Assembly (NCBI GenBank): GCA_030407085.1
Contig: CM059582.1
Span: forward strand, 21,837,001-21,901,000
Direction: 5' to 3'
DNA length: 64,000 nucleotides
Origin: Trichopria drosophilae
Lineage: Eukaryota; Arthropoda; Insecta; Hymenoptera; Diapriidae
The position numbers were made by a program, and so were the translations under genes. This document shows, one piece after another, positions 24,500 through 37,139 of this stretch (position 1 is its first letter; each line of letters opens with the position of its first letter). Under the pieces are notes generated by a model. That model had not been told where the DNA came from. It saw nothing but the letters and a program-made list of their open reading frames with translations, and did no database searches.

Positions 24500-24720
24500 A
24501 TCTAAGTCAAAATTAACAAAACCCATTGTCTCAATGGGCTCTAGCACATGTCAACCAGGAAATTCACGAGCTGGCGGTCAAAGAGGAATAACCATAACTA
24601 CAAAGACATCAGAAAATGCACTGTACTATGAAGATGTACTATGAAATCCCCAAAGCATCACTAAAAACATTCAAAAACGAAAAATACACTAACCACAAGA
24701 AAAAATATATATGAGTCAAA
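24500..24720 (+). mobile_element. non-LTR relic: RNase H-like C-terminal part
   Basis: One frame near 24530-24590 reads SQWALAHVNQEIHELAVKEE, which resembles the WVPxHVGIxGNExAD motif that ends RNase H domains in I-like non-LTR elements; the AD position is here AV. Downstream, YEIPKASLKTF resembles the segment that follows. Stops interrupt it. It is in the same orientation as the RT part. Confidence 0.5.
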
Positions 24721-24822
24721 TCCAGACTACACTTTCAATACGAACGATCAAGTATGCCTGACAAGTTTATAACCGGCTGAACAACCACCACGGAACAAAC
24801 TGTATAATTTAAAATATATGTA

Positions 24823-25490
24823 GGGGAAGACGGGGCGAAGTGACGAATCTCAAATATTTCCTTTACGATCATACTGATTGTAAAATATCGTATGTGGTTT
24901 CTTTGTTTACACCATTTTTCACATTTTGAGGCATGATATTTCATTTTTTGGTCTCTTACCTACCTTTGGGAGCGAGAAATGTAATTTTTAAACACAATTT
25001 TCAAGTTATATTCTTGAACTTTGTTCTCAGATTGGCCAATATTTTCATTTTGGCAGTTTGAAAACATGAATTGTTCCTTTTTTGTGTGATTATAATGCGA
25101 TATCTCACCTGGAAGTCCCAATGATACTTTGGGGTGAAGCGGCGAAATTTTTTCCCGGATGTCTCTGTACAGTGATTATTTTTTAATTTATAATTTCCTT
25201 TTGATGAATGCTTTGAGTAACTAAAGACGAAGTTAAAATATGTGATCCTGATATAATACGAGTATTCAAAGCTTTAGAAGATGCAACTTCTTTTTATACT
25301 GTTTTTGGAAACTTGGGTATATCTGAAGAGGTTCATGCCACCAAAGTGGAAATTGTATTTTTATTAAAACAAACAATAATAATTCAAAAGATTATTATTT
25401 GCTCTTCATTTTATGATAGTCGTATCACAGACCTCTAAAAATAAGGATTCGCCACTTCACCGCGAAATCGCAGCTTCGCCCCGTGTTTTT
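24823..25490. mobile_element. inverted-repeat element, ACGGGGCGAAG ends
   Basis: The left end has ACGGGGCGAAGTGACGAATC at 24830-24849. The right end has its inverse at about 25446-25484, with a 17-bp insertion separating the two halves of the terminal repeat. A degenerate internal copy, GGGGTGAAGCGGCGAAA, lies near 25133. No TSD was resolved, so the limits are approximate. Confidence 0.6.
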
Positions 25491-28400
25491 TAAGTTTTTT
25501 AAATTGCCCATAGCTGGCCATCAGTAAAACATATATCGTAAGTAACATGCATGTAAATATTGACTATGAAATTACCTAGCAAATGACACTTTGCATCATC
25601 CTAAATACGAAATTCAAGGAGAGATATAATACACGGAAAAACTCCTCGCCCCTTCGACCCGCTATATATTGTTTTTTAAATTTTATTATATATTTTTTGG
25701 CTGCTAAAAATACTAAGTTTAAAAAATTATCGAACAGTCTTTTGAACTGTGCAACTAAAAATTGAACCAAAAGATATAAATAAATTGTACTTGAATTTCT
25801 TTTGTATAAGAATACCCAATCATTATTGAACATGATTCAGTCGATATTCAATTTTAATTATTTGGATGTTTTCCTTCATGCTAAAATTAGTAAAGAACAA
25901 AAAATAGCTTAAAGTTTTCTACTATCATGATGGTTTTTCTGAATATGAATGCCAATCTTGTTATTTGCAGGTGACGTCGTATATTTTCGTCATATCTGTT
26001 TCTTCTTGTTTGAATTCGTGTTTTCTCATCAATTTCCATCAAATGACGTATGAAAGGCAGATGTAGACATTGATATATGACGGTCATGTGCGTGATTTTA
26101 GCGAATCGCGTTGCCGATAAGAACTACAAATTACAGGTGAAGCAGAAATAACGTGTTTCCACCAATTTGCAATAGGAAAATAGAATTACTTTTTTATACA
26201 CGTTATACGTTAAAATAATACACATTAGGTTTTGATAGTTTAATATTTAGTTCTGGAAATATTAGTTTTTACATGGGACATTTCATTAAATATTAAAAGC
26301 ATGGTACAATGGGAGTAGAAAATCAAAATAATTTTAAGTAATACAAGGTTTAAAATAGAAGGAGATGATTTTTAAAAACATACATAGGGGAACAATTAAG
26401 TTTTAAGATAAATATCATCCACTGAAAAATATAGGCCATATTGTTTCATTACAATGTTAAATATAAAATAAAAAATTAATATCACGTTTTACAAAATATA
26501 TATTAGAAATAAAAATAAAAAAATGTGTATTTCTTTTCACAAAATGTTCGAATCGGTGTTATTATTCATACGTATAGGAATATATGTCATTTATATTGAC
26601 AAAAAAATAAATTTATTCTCTTGCGAGTGGAATCATTTCCTACAGTTTATTCAAATGCATTCCACTTTCAATCATACCGAAACAAGCGAAATGTTCGATA
26701 TTTTAAGCGCACTTGTCCAGTGAGTTATTCGTTATTAAAATTTCAATTATTACAAAATTCCAAATGAGTGACATTTATAAACATATATGGCAATTCGGAT
26801 TATAAATATAATCTGATATGTGAATATTTTTATAAATAACCTGAGATTTCACGTATATTTTTGATTAAATTATAATGAAATAATGTATTACGGATGGATT
26901 TTGAATATTCACTGGAAAATTAATGATCTCAATGTTTAATACGATTTGCTTATTTTATATTTTATATAACATGATTTAATTAAACGAGATATTGAATGAA
27001 AATATTTAATTTCTGGTGTCATCTTAAAAATAAATTTTAACGATTTGAACTGAATGCCGACTGAGAGCAAAGATTTCAAACTTTTTCTGAATCATCTCAA
27101 AGAAATAAAATTTAAAACAAATGCAACGCATGGATTTTATCAAATGAGCTTGGATATTTAAGAGAATTTAGTTAGATATTTAAAAAAATTAAAAAGATTT
27201 TATCGGACTTCCTCCAACATTCCCCTAAACTGAAGGAAGATTCTTATAAGTTTATTCAATACTGTCATTGGATATTATTTTGAAAACCTAAGGAAAATAA
27301 ATGATCTATTTTAAGTTATCAATTAACATTGTTGCGTTTTATTACACGAAACAACCCATAGGAATCTGAAAAGGTACAATAACAGAAATGCTGCAACAAC
27401 TCAATAGGTGGAGCGACGGCAATAAATTCTCACAAGTCTTAAGCGATTCTGCATTTCATAAGCAGAGGGGAAGGGGGGGGGGGTCAATATAAAATGTATG
27501 TATAAAAATCATAAAACTGTCTACAGAGAGAGGGGGAGAGGGTGGGGGTCAAAAATACCAAAAAAAGATCTACGTAGTTTATGGATGGCCCCTAGTTACT
27601 TGTATTATATATCCATGATATAAATAATGTAGTGAATTTGTAGCGTCATTGCCCCACGAATAATAACGTAACAAAAAAAAAAGATTACGAAGAGATTCAC
27701 AAGAACAAAGTAATAAATAATGATGGTCAGTTCAGGTCGAAACATACCGATTAGGAGTATGTAATGTATTGTTGTTATATATGGCCAAAATAGGATATTT
27801 TTATACATAAATGATATATGAATTAATTTTTGCCATAAATGTGGCAAAACGGAATATCTCGGGGACAAAGAGAAACGGGATAAAACCATTAAAAAAATAA
27901 CATACCACAAAAGAACACAGTGGTCAAAAAGTGCACATTAATTTATTAATTCTTTCATTATTATTATTAACTTCAACTTCCAATTCATATCGGATTATTT
28001 CTTAACATTCACGCGATATAGGGAGCAAAATAGCATTTTTTGCGCTCCGAATGTGAGAAAATTATTTTATACGTATGAACCATATCGAAACCTACGACAC
28101 CACAAACTTCCCTACATTCGAGAAAATTTACGCTCCCGGTCTATTTAAAAATCCAAATCGATAAAACTCAAAATATATGAATGTATATTTTCACAGTATA
28201 GTAATCAGGAAAATGTTTCTGATAAATTAGAAAATGGGCCGGAACCGAAATCATAGTGAAAATTGCATTAAAAAAAATTGTACCTCAAAAATGTGTCAAA
28301 CGTAATTTTACGAAAATGTGACCATTTCCATTTGAACGAGCGACCTGAAAACTAGTCGTTTTAAATTTTTTTGTTTTATAAATGAAAAGATGCTAAAATC

Positions 28401-28783
28401 CATGTTCAAATTGTACTCTGTTGGAAATTAAAACTCCACATCTTGATATCAAACGATAAATGTTCCCACGACAAAATATCGCAAATAAAATTTATTGCAT
28501 TTTAACAAATTATTTATTTAAATAGTAAATTTCTATTAATTGCATGTAAATTTACATTCAATTGTTATTTTACATATAAATTCCGTTTTACGCAATGATG
28601 ACCGGGGTACATATTATACACTACAAATGAGAATATACACATAAAATATAGTAATATAACACGACAATTGTTAATTTACCAGACGTTGGAGTGTAAACGT
28701 GAATCGATATATTTCAAACGTATAATGTAGTTATTTCGGATTCATAAGGCAAATGAGCTATTGTTGTGTTATATTACTTCATT
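25491..28783. other. AT-rich stretch with G-rich tracts
   Basis: No gene. Two G-rich tracts at 27463-27483 and 27528-27549 have four or more G-runs in short space and could form G-quadruplexes. Scattered short frames have AT-driven composition. Confidence 0.4.
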
Positions 28784-29424
28784 TAGGTAGTTAGACCCCG
28801 GGATATCGTATATTTGGGAAAGATATTTAATATTGTTTGCAAGAAATTAGTATTAATTATTAATTATATTGATGAGAGAGAGCATTGCTGGTCTTAACGA
28901 GAATTGAAACCTGCAAAAATAATTTGGTGCGCAGCTTATATTAATGACTCAAATTTTCTTCTTTTCGATAGTGAAGAATTTTTTAAAAACAAATTTCCTA
29001 CAGCTTTACCGTAATATTTTTGCAAATTTCTGAAGCTATCGTCAAACATCTCTATTTATATACAAAAATGTATTATTTTTCACAATTTCTGAATTATTTT
29101 CGTGATCTGGTAAAAAATTTGGAAAAATCCGTACCGTAAAGTTGTATAGAATCTTTTTCTCGAAAAAAATGAGTCGTCATTCGTTAAAAACAATTAATTT
29201 TTAAAAATATTTAACTGGCAAGAAAAAGAAAGTTTGACGCATTAACAAAAGTTGTTTAACGAATTATTTTTGCAGGTCTTATTTTTTTTTTGAAGAACAA
29301 TAATACTTTCTCCCTTCAGCAATGTTTGTAACTTTAACAACATTATTAGTGAAAATTAAATACTTGGAAAAGTTAGTAAATATGTTTCCCAAACATAGTA
29401 TATCCCGGGGTTTAACTAACCTTA
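28784..29424. mobile_element. inverted-repeat element with ACCCCGGGATAT ends
   Basis: The left end AGGTAGTTAGACCCCGGGAT (28785-28804) pairs with the inverse at 29400-29423. The pairing continues inward (TATTTGGGAAA...ATATTTA; inner arms around GCAGGTCTT and ACCTGCAAAAATAATT). Terminal C-runs and a TTAA or TTAG word at the junction hint at a TTAA-type element, but the left target word is TTAG, so the class is uncertain. Confidence 0.6.
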
Positions 29425-30039
29425 ATATAGTAAAATGCTAAATGTAATGTACATTCTCACTTATACTATAGATAGCGATCATCATTGCGATGATCAGAAT
29501 TGATATGTACAATTACAATTTAATGTAAATTTACCGATAATAGAATAAAACTTTACAATTAATTTTTCGTACAATATAGTTAATCTAACCTAAACCAATC
29601 TAACAGGACGTGATCAAACCTAAACTAACATAAACTTTGAGTAATTTCTTCAATTTCTGCTGCACATTCCGTATTAATAGAATCGAAAAACGGTTTCCGA
29701 CGAATGTTTCAGCTGCACACTTTTTAGTATATTAAAAAACGTAAATATTGCATTTTTGCGTAATTTCTTAGTTTCTATTAAAGATAATTTAATGCATAAG
29801 TGCTCATTTTGATAATTCTTTCATTCCCTGCATGCGGTGACTTGATCAATAGTTTCTGACATATCTAAGAAAAACAGATGAAAATAGGTAATTAAAAAAT
29901 ATATTTCGCTATTCTACAATACTTGCATGATTTTACGAATGATAACTCCAACGAAAGGTAAATAATATAAATTACCTACAATATAATATAAGTATTGTTG
30001 ATTACAGAGCCCAGCAAAAATTTGAGAATTTCATGTATA
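29425..30039. other. AT-rich intronic stretch
   Basis: No gene or element ends resolved. Confidence 0.4.
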
Positions 30040-30790
30040 AGTCAGAGTCAATTCTGTTGGATTTTTACTCCTGAATCTAAATATGACCGCCAGAATATCC
30101 AGTTTGCTCTAGTTTTTGAGATATTAAAGGCCAAAGGGCAAAAAATCCGATTTCAGGCATTTTGAGCCTCTATTGACAGCCTAAAAACAAAATGTCCTAT
30201 CAGTAAAATTCAATTTTTTCCACACAATCCAAATATATAAGGTAAAATACTAATGTGGATCCAGTTTTTATTCAAACTGAAGGTCAAAGTCGAGTCGAGA
30301 AGTTCGAGTCGAGCCTTCAAAATGAAGGTCCGAGTCGAAAAATCGAGTTTTTGACATTTTTCACATCTACAATATAGGATGCGATGCAATAAAATCAAGA
30401 AATGCAAGATGGCGGATCCAATATATCCGACGAACTTTTTTAATTTCGAATCACTTTAAATTTGTTATCGTCTTGGTTACTTTTCGACACGAATAGAAAA
30501 TGTCCTAAAACCTAATTTTTTACCCCACTGACCTTCAACTTGGGCACAAAGTAGTTCCAATATTTTGCTGTACATATTTGAATACTGCGGGAAAATCCTA
30601 TCAGAATTGACTGGTGGGACAAAAGAATTTTTTTGGGCTATGGATAGATGCGCAAAATGCCTAAAATCGAATTTTTTACCCGTTTGACCTAAAATATCAA
30701 AAACTAGAGCTAATTGGCTGTTTTTGGCAGCAAACGTCCTACCAGAACCTATTTTACATGCTATGTTATTATTCATTACAAAAGACCTCA
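30040..30790. repeat. foldback repeat with internal direct duplication
   Basis: The left arm at about 30045-30215 (CTCTAGTTTTTGAGATATT, GGCATTTTGAGC) pairs with an inverted right arm at 30610-30755. The block near 30498-30540 (AATGTCCTAAAACC then TTTTTTACCC) is a direct repeat of 30658-30700, about 160 bp apart. The short frames here (up to 111 codons) are the repeat itself. Confidence 0.6.
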
Positions 30791-31654
30791 TCAACAATTC
30801 TAAATTTGACATTTTTCTTACGGGTATTAAAGATTAAGAAAATTAAGTCTTAAGAAAATATTTTTAAAAGTTTTTCATAGATAAGACGAAAAGTATCGAC
30901 CGAATCAGTATCTGCCATTTGGATAACTTGTATAGAAAAAGAAAAGCTGCAAAATGAGCGCTCATACATTAAAATGTCTTTAATAGAAGCTGAGTAATTG
31001 GAAAGCACAACATTTTTACAATCTCAGCGTTTTTAGGCCTTATAAGTCCTTCTGAAAAGGTTCCGTCGATAAGGATTCATTTCTCAGGTTAGGATTTATT
31101 ATTCTTTTAGCTAAAATGACTGGAATATAAAGTGAACCCAAAATTTTGATCGGTGGTCTATATCTGAAACCATTTGTGGAAATCATGAATCAAAACAATG
31201 AAATTAATACTAGCTAATACGCTAACCCTGTAGTAACAAAAATTGGCAGAGGGCCAAAATCAAAAAGTTTTTTATTACTAGGGAAGTAAAATCAGACTAT
31301 ATTAGTACTTAGGATTTTGCACATCAGCAAAATGTTATAGGTATTCAAAAATTCTATTTTAACTTGATAATTGCGATATTGTCGCCTCATGATATTTTGT
31401 GGTATGATCAAATTTTCGTGATATTTTTTCATGTGATCATTTGATTATGAAACTAGTGTTGGCGTGGTGCCTCGCTCGCTTCGCTCGCTCAGAAACTTCG
31501 ACCCAGTGGAGAGTCGGCTATTCCTTAAGACTCGTTTGTTTACTAACAGCTTTCAATTATATTATAAAATTATATTGATATTTGGGGGTCCAATCTTATT
31601 TAGGTCCAAGTGGCTTCGATAGATGTGTTACAACAATATAGTGTTTCTTATATG
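30791..31654. other. non-coding stretch
   Basis: No gene. Contains a short CTCGCTCGCTTCGCTCGCTC tract at about 31471-31490, which is low-complexity. Confidence 0.4.
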
Positions 31655-32602
31655 TATGAAAATTGAAAATGAGCATTTTCAAAACTTCGACCCCGACAAC
31701 AGGCCAGCCGAAGTATTAATAAATAAAAGTTGCAAAACACTTACTTCATGCACTTGTATTCTAATAGACTATTCGATGCATATTACATGTTTACTGTGTT
31801 TTACTAATTACTGTCTGTATTATTATGATCTTATATATACAATATATATACATATAATTCGTCAAAGATATCTTGAAAGTGTCGAAAAGATCACTGACGG
31901 ATATCTTATAGATATCTATAAGATATCTTTTAGATATATCGAAATAGTTATTTTCGTATCAAGGGCGTAAAAGAACTAATGCGCCCGTAGGTGGTCACCG
32001 CGCCCGAGGGGCTGGCAAAGACTACCCCTGGGGGGTAGGGGGTCGAAACGTCGAAATTTGATAAAAAACAATAGGGTAATTTTTTTGCCGCGATGACCAA
32101 ATTCAATACTTTTTCAGACAATAGTCATAAACATTTTAAACCAATTTTTATGGCATTATCGTTGACTTGAGGAAAAAATGCATACAACCTTTTTTGTAGA
32201 GAATTTCATGCTCTATCTTTTTTGTTTGAAATATTTTTTCATAAAATTTGTATTTTTCAAAATAAATGCAAAAAACTACAAGGAAACTTAATTGGGGCTA
32301 ATTTTTTTAGTAATGGACGTGTGGATCTGCCCCAAAATCTAATCAGATCTAAGTTATGCCAAGACGCGTATTTTAAAAAAAAATTATGTCAATACGCTTA
32401 TCCCTTCGCGAGTTATCGCGAGACAAAAAAACGGGACGTACGGACGTACGTACATACAAGATCACGGGCACAAATTTTTTTATTGTTGATTTGGGTTTCT
32501 TAGGGTCTGAAACGTCGACATTTGATGAAAAACTATATGGTAATTTTTTTGCCCGAAGTGACCAAATTCAATACTTCGTCCAGACTTAGTCTGGGTCGAA
32601 GT
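31655..32602. repeat. dispersed repeat R, copy 1
   Basis: It shares with 33790-35118 a start block (GAGCATTTTCAAAACTTCG), a middle block (CCTTTTTTGTAGAGAAT, CTATCTTTTTTGTTTGAAA) and an end block (GACATTTGATGAAAAACTAT ... GACCAAATTCAATACTTCG). The end block is present twice here, at 32046-32117 and 32510-32580, and once in copy 2. A GGACGTACG microsatellite lies at 32436-32455 in this copy and, longer, at 34925-34968 in the other. No coding similarity found. Confidence 0.65.
31900..31927. repeat. 28-bp perfect palindrome
   Basis: The 28 bases from 31900 read the same on both strands; the core is GATATCTTATAGATATC and its mirror. Pairing stops at the next base on either side. It lies in a run of GATATCTT-like words, so it may arise from local tandem slippage. 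Confidence 0.8.
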
Positions 32603-33789
32603 AAAAGAATTAAAAAATTATTTATAGATGATAAAACTACCAAATATAAACAGCGCTGTGTGAATGTGTAACAATGTTTGGAAATTACTACCTAAAAGTG
32701 AAATCGATCGAAGCTATAAGTTCGATATCTTTGTCAGTTAACAAAAAATATTGAAAATTGCGGTTTCTTCGAGCGATGTTCAAATTAAATAATTCCTCTC
32801 CTTTCTTCGTTTTATCGTGGCCTAATACCAGTGGATACGGTGAAATGAAAGTTAGGCGATTTTAATTCTATCCATCCAAAAATTTAATTCGCAATCCAAA
32901 TTGAACAAAAAAATGGAAGAATCGCTGTTTTGGGCGTCAAAATTCTTAAACAAAAGAATGGGACAATGATTACCAAATGGTATCAAAAAAGCACTTGGTC
33001 AGGTAGGTACCTAAATTATGCTTCACGTAATGAATTTGGACAAAAAATTGGCTTAGTAAATGGTTTAGTAAAGAGAGATATCAATTGTCCCATCCTAAGT
33101 TTAGGAACAACAACATAAAATTAGTAAAATAAATTTTAATAGAGAATGATTAAAGGTTAGAGGTATATGGTTAGGGTTCGAAATTCGAATACCAAGATGA
33201 AATTTCCTTTAAAATGACCGGTGGATCGTGAAAAAGAAAGGGAACCCAACTTAAAATCTAGCTGCTCTATTTTGAAGAATCCATTGGGTATGCACTAAAT
33301 ATTGTCGAAAAAAATTACTGTAAACTACCGCAAAAATGAAAAATAGCTAATTAAAAGTAATAAGTAAAAAAACGCGAACTAAGCGTAATGAAGGGGACGC
33401 AAAATTTGACTAAAAATTATCCCTTCCCTAACTTATTTAAATCACGAAAATATAGATTAGTATCGACGAGTTCTGGCAAAACAGGGAAGGAGAGGACTGA
33501 TAGAGAGAAAATATGATCATATATAGGATATTAGGAGACTGCCACAGGGACTGACTTATACAAGAGACTAAGACAACAAAAAAAACATGCATTGACAGAA
33601 GTCTCCAAAATCAAATAAAAATTCCACCACTATGACGTGCAGGAAAAATGCAATTCTAAGTAACCTGGGTGCCTACAATACGTGCATTCCCTTCGCAGCA
33701 TAGTTATGCATAAAGGGGGGGGGGGGGGGGCAGGAGGAGTTCGAACATAGTTGATATATTATAATAATAACGTATTGTTTCTGAAACGT
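32603..33789. other. AT-rich spacer between the two R copies
   Basis: No gene. A G-run of about 16 bases sits at about 33716-33730. Confidence 0.4.
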
Positions 33790-35118
33790 AAAAAATCTGA
33801 AAATGAGCATTTTCAAAACTTCGCCCCGAACGCAGACCAACCGAGGTATTAATAAGGCAGCCATAAAAACAGGAATAAAAATAAGTTAGGTAATTTCAAA
33901 TCCAACATATCAGCTACCGCATTAACAAATAACATTTTATTTTTTTATGCCCCCCCCCCCATTAACATACGGATGCATCCAAAACATTGATCAAGTCTAG
34001 CGCCTCACTTGGCATCCCTCCTACTCGCCGCCATAAAAATCCTTAACTTTCACGAGCTTTAGCGAATGTTTTTGAATTATTACCACATTATACCAGTTGT
34101 TAAATAGTTCCAATAACATTACCTTCTATAAGTTGGGGGGGGGGGGGGGGGTTGGCTACCCGACACCAACATCATAACAAAAATGTTTATGGCCCCCCAC
34201 CCGGACCCCCTCCCACCACCACCTCCCCTTGGCTACTCCACACCAACATCACAGCAAAAAAAATTATATGTCCCCCCCCCCTCCCGACCCCCGAAACCCC
34301 CTCCCCACCACGACCTCTCCTTGGCTACCCGACACCATCATCACAGTAAAAAAAATTTTCTCCCCCCCCCCCACCCGGACCCCCTCCCCACCACCACCTC
34401 CCCTTGGCTATTCGACACCAACATCATAGCAAAAATTTTTTTTTGCCTCCCCCCCCCCGCGCGACCCCCCACCCGAGCCTTCTCTCCACCACTACCTCCC
34501 CTTGGCTACGCGACACCATCATCACAGTGAAAATTTTTGTGTGCCCCCCCCCCCCCCCCTTTCGGGAGTATTATAATGCGACTTAAACTGAAGGAAATGC
34601 TTAATTATATATGAGTGATTTTTTTCATGTTTATTCGTTTTTACGACATTACTGTTGGTTTTTCGAAAAAAATGTATAGAACCTTTTTTGTAGAGAATTC
34701 GATGCTCTATCTTTTTTGTTTGAAACATTTTTTTGTGTGATTTGTATTTCAAAACGAAAAATGCAAAAAACTTGTTTTTTTGTTGTTTTTTTAACCGACC
34801 ATCCAGTAATCTTGTATGGATATACTCCAAAAACTAATCAGATCTGCGTTTTACCATGCCAAACTGAAATATAGCAGCAAATTTTAAATCGGCCTTACCG
34901 TGTGCGCGATATCGCGAGACATAAAAACGGGACGTACGTACGGACGTACGGACGTACGTACGTACAAGATCACGGACACAAATTTTTTTTTTCGTTTTTT
35001 GGCTTCCTTAGGGTCTGAAACGTGGACATTTGATGAAAAACTATAGGGTAATTTTTTTGCCCGAGGTGACCAAATTCAATACTTCGTCCAGACTTAAGGT
35101 CTGGGTCGAAGTAATAAA
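33790..35118. repeat. dispersed repeat R, copy 2, split by a minisatellite
   Basis: Same blocks as copy 1 in the same order and orientation. The middle of this copy holds the C-rich minisatellite at 34134-34560. The end block at 35020-35098 is close to that at 32510-32580, including CCAGACTT and CTGGGTCGAAGTAA. Confidence 0.65.
34134..34560. repeat. C-rich minisatellite, five units
   Basis: The word TTGGCTACCCGACACCA, with small changes, recurs at about 34152, 34229, 34320, 34405 and 34501, giving units of 77-96 bp. Each unit has a CATCAYAGYAAAAA stretch, a long C-run and CACCACCACCTCCCC. Length differences lie mainly in the C-runs. The proline-rich frames across it are by-products of the repeat. 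Confidence 0.9.
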
Positions 35119-36203
35119 GACTGACTTACTTATTACTGATTTACACATTTTTTTAGAACTATGATCAGTTTTTCGTTCTTTTGCATTACTTTAGATTAAC
35201 TTTTACACAGTTTATTTTATTGTAACCGAGTACAGGAACTTGTCGTTTCTATCTTCTTGTTTTAGTGCAGCATTAGGTCGAATAGAAAGAGAGGAACGGA
35301 ACTCTCTTAACCGGAACCGCGGAACAATATGGACCCTTTTAAAGTGGAAACTTTCATAATAACAACACAGTTGAACGACGTACTTATTCTTCATCCTATT
35401 TAGTAATATTAGCACATAGTACATTTTAGCCGAAACACGGTCCATTAAACCGTGAATTCCCAACGCTCCCATATAGAAACAGAAATTTTAGAACAATATT
35501 TATCGCACCTTGGAAATGGGCAATTAATCACTCATTCCTTATGAAATGATTTACTTCTTACAAGAACGGCATTTTCCTCGGGGTATGAAATGTCGGCATC
35601 GCGAAAATCCTTTCCACGTGACGGACTTGGTAGGGGTGACATAGAGTGAAAATTCTTGTTCGGCCTATACTGCACGGTTTTCGTGACGTCCTCGCACAAA
35701 GTGGATCCACGATATATGCGATCCACGGTATCGCTTGTAGAGGGAGAGCTTGCGAGAGTTTTTTGTCGAACCCTCCCCCTAGTGTCTTCAAATGAAATTG
35801 AATCACTTAACGGTGGCGGCCCTTGGCAGCGCTTAACTCGTTGTTTGCTTGGTATCTTTGTTCTCCTCCTCCAAAAACACGAAATCCTCTTATCGTCATC
35901 TTCTTCGAAATCCGTGCGGTTCGTTATACCACATTATGGGTGTACTCCTGTCTAACGAATCGTGAGGAACTCCATAGTGTTGGGCTGCAATAAACACAGG
36001 GGTTATCCGACCGTGATGGTCGTCACTTTTTAATGATCCGAGAGGGGTCTAAAATCGAATTGATTAATTTACTGGATTAAAGGGATTTCCGGAACGTTAA
36101 ACGCTGTTGTAAGCTTTATTCAGTCATCCACGCAACATTTTTAGGAGTTTTTATGTATATGATTTGAAGGCAGATGGACAATAGTAATAAAAAAAAGTAA
36201 GTA
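35119..36203. other. non-coding; GC-richer island at about 35480-35960
   Basis: A CpG-containing island with overlapping 64-99-codon frames on both strands, none recognised. No splice-bounded frame stands out. Confidence 0.35.
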
Positions 36204-36454
36204 CAGTAGTCCTTCCCTTATTCTAATTTTTTCTCTTTTCCTATTCTAATATTTCCCCTCACGCTTTCTCCCCATTGACGTGTGTTGACGTGTGGATTTT
36301 CTAAATAAAAATAAAGGCGTATGCGCAACAAAGGAAAAAGAGACAATAGTGAGACAGCAAATTTTAGTGGTGGGGGAGAGGAGAAAATTAAAATAAGGGA
36401 AGAAAGCCGCCATCTTGCCTGATTGGACAAATTAGACTAAGGGAAGGACTACTG
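36204..36454. mobile_element. pogo-like MITE, family 3
   Basis: A 251-bp element bounded by TA at 36202-36203 and 36455-36456. Ends: CAGTAGTCCTTCCCTTATTC and its near-exact inverse (one extra mismatch after 16 bp). No coding capacity; the reverse 70-codon frame is an artefact. Confidence 0.88.
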
Positions 36455-37139
36455 TAGTACGGAAATCTTTGGAAATGTCAAAAGTGCGGATTTCAGTCTA
36501 AAAATATTGCCTTATTGTCGACTTTTTAGGTTAGGTTGTAATAAAAATATTCTATCCTCTATCGACCAATCACCGCGCTCGGAACATTTAGATGAAAATT
36601 ATCATAAAATTAAGATTGTCATATACGGAATCATGCTCGACCAATCACCGTGCTTGGAACATCGACTAATCGCCGAGCTCGAAACGCTTCTGATTGGCGC
36701 GCGCTCGCACAGTCGTCAGGTATAGAAACGGGTCGCGGTCGCGGTTCGTGATCATTCCGACTTCACCTGGATGACGCGGGTCTCCGTGTGATAGGCTCTT
36801 TCTCCGAAAATTGGTCAACGGACCAGGTTGAAGATAAATAAACTTCTCAAGACATAAATAAAACTTTATTCTACCCTTTCCTTCCTTTCTTTAAGGAAGT
36901 TTTCTCCCTACATCTCCAGTCAAAACAGAGTATACGTTAGAGAATTAGTATTTGACTCACTCTATACTAAAGTAGTCTAGCAACGCTGCATAAGTTCGTT
37001 TCACAAGCACGGAATATTTAAAAAATTGTTGATTTTTTAGAAAATAAATTAAAGTAATCTTATCGAATAAGATGATCAATCGGTGTGAAATGAAAAGTCA
37101 GTTCCGTTATTATTTTATATAAAGTTTATTTTACAATTA
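36455..37139. other. non-coding stretch with a repeated word
   Basis: CGACCAATCACCG recurs at about 36564 and 36638, with related GACTAATCGCCG at 36664, each followed by CTCGGAACAT-like sequence, indicating a short degenerate tandem array with a unit of 26-75 bp. Confidence 0.4.

Noticed and set aside
31471..31490. CTCGCTCGC tract as a regulatory site
   Set aside because: Simple low-complexity repeat without further support.
34152..34586. Proline-rich open frames on the plus strand
   Set aside because: They are translations of the C-rich minisatellite in all three frames.
36507..36725. 72-codon frame with repeated DQSP words
   Set aside because: The repetition comes from a short tandem DNA repeat, not a protein family.
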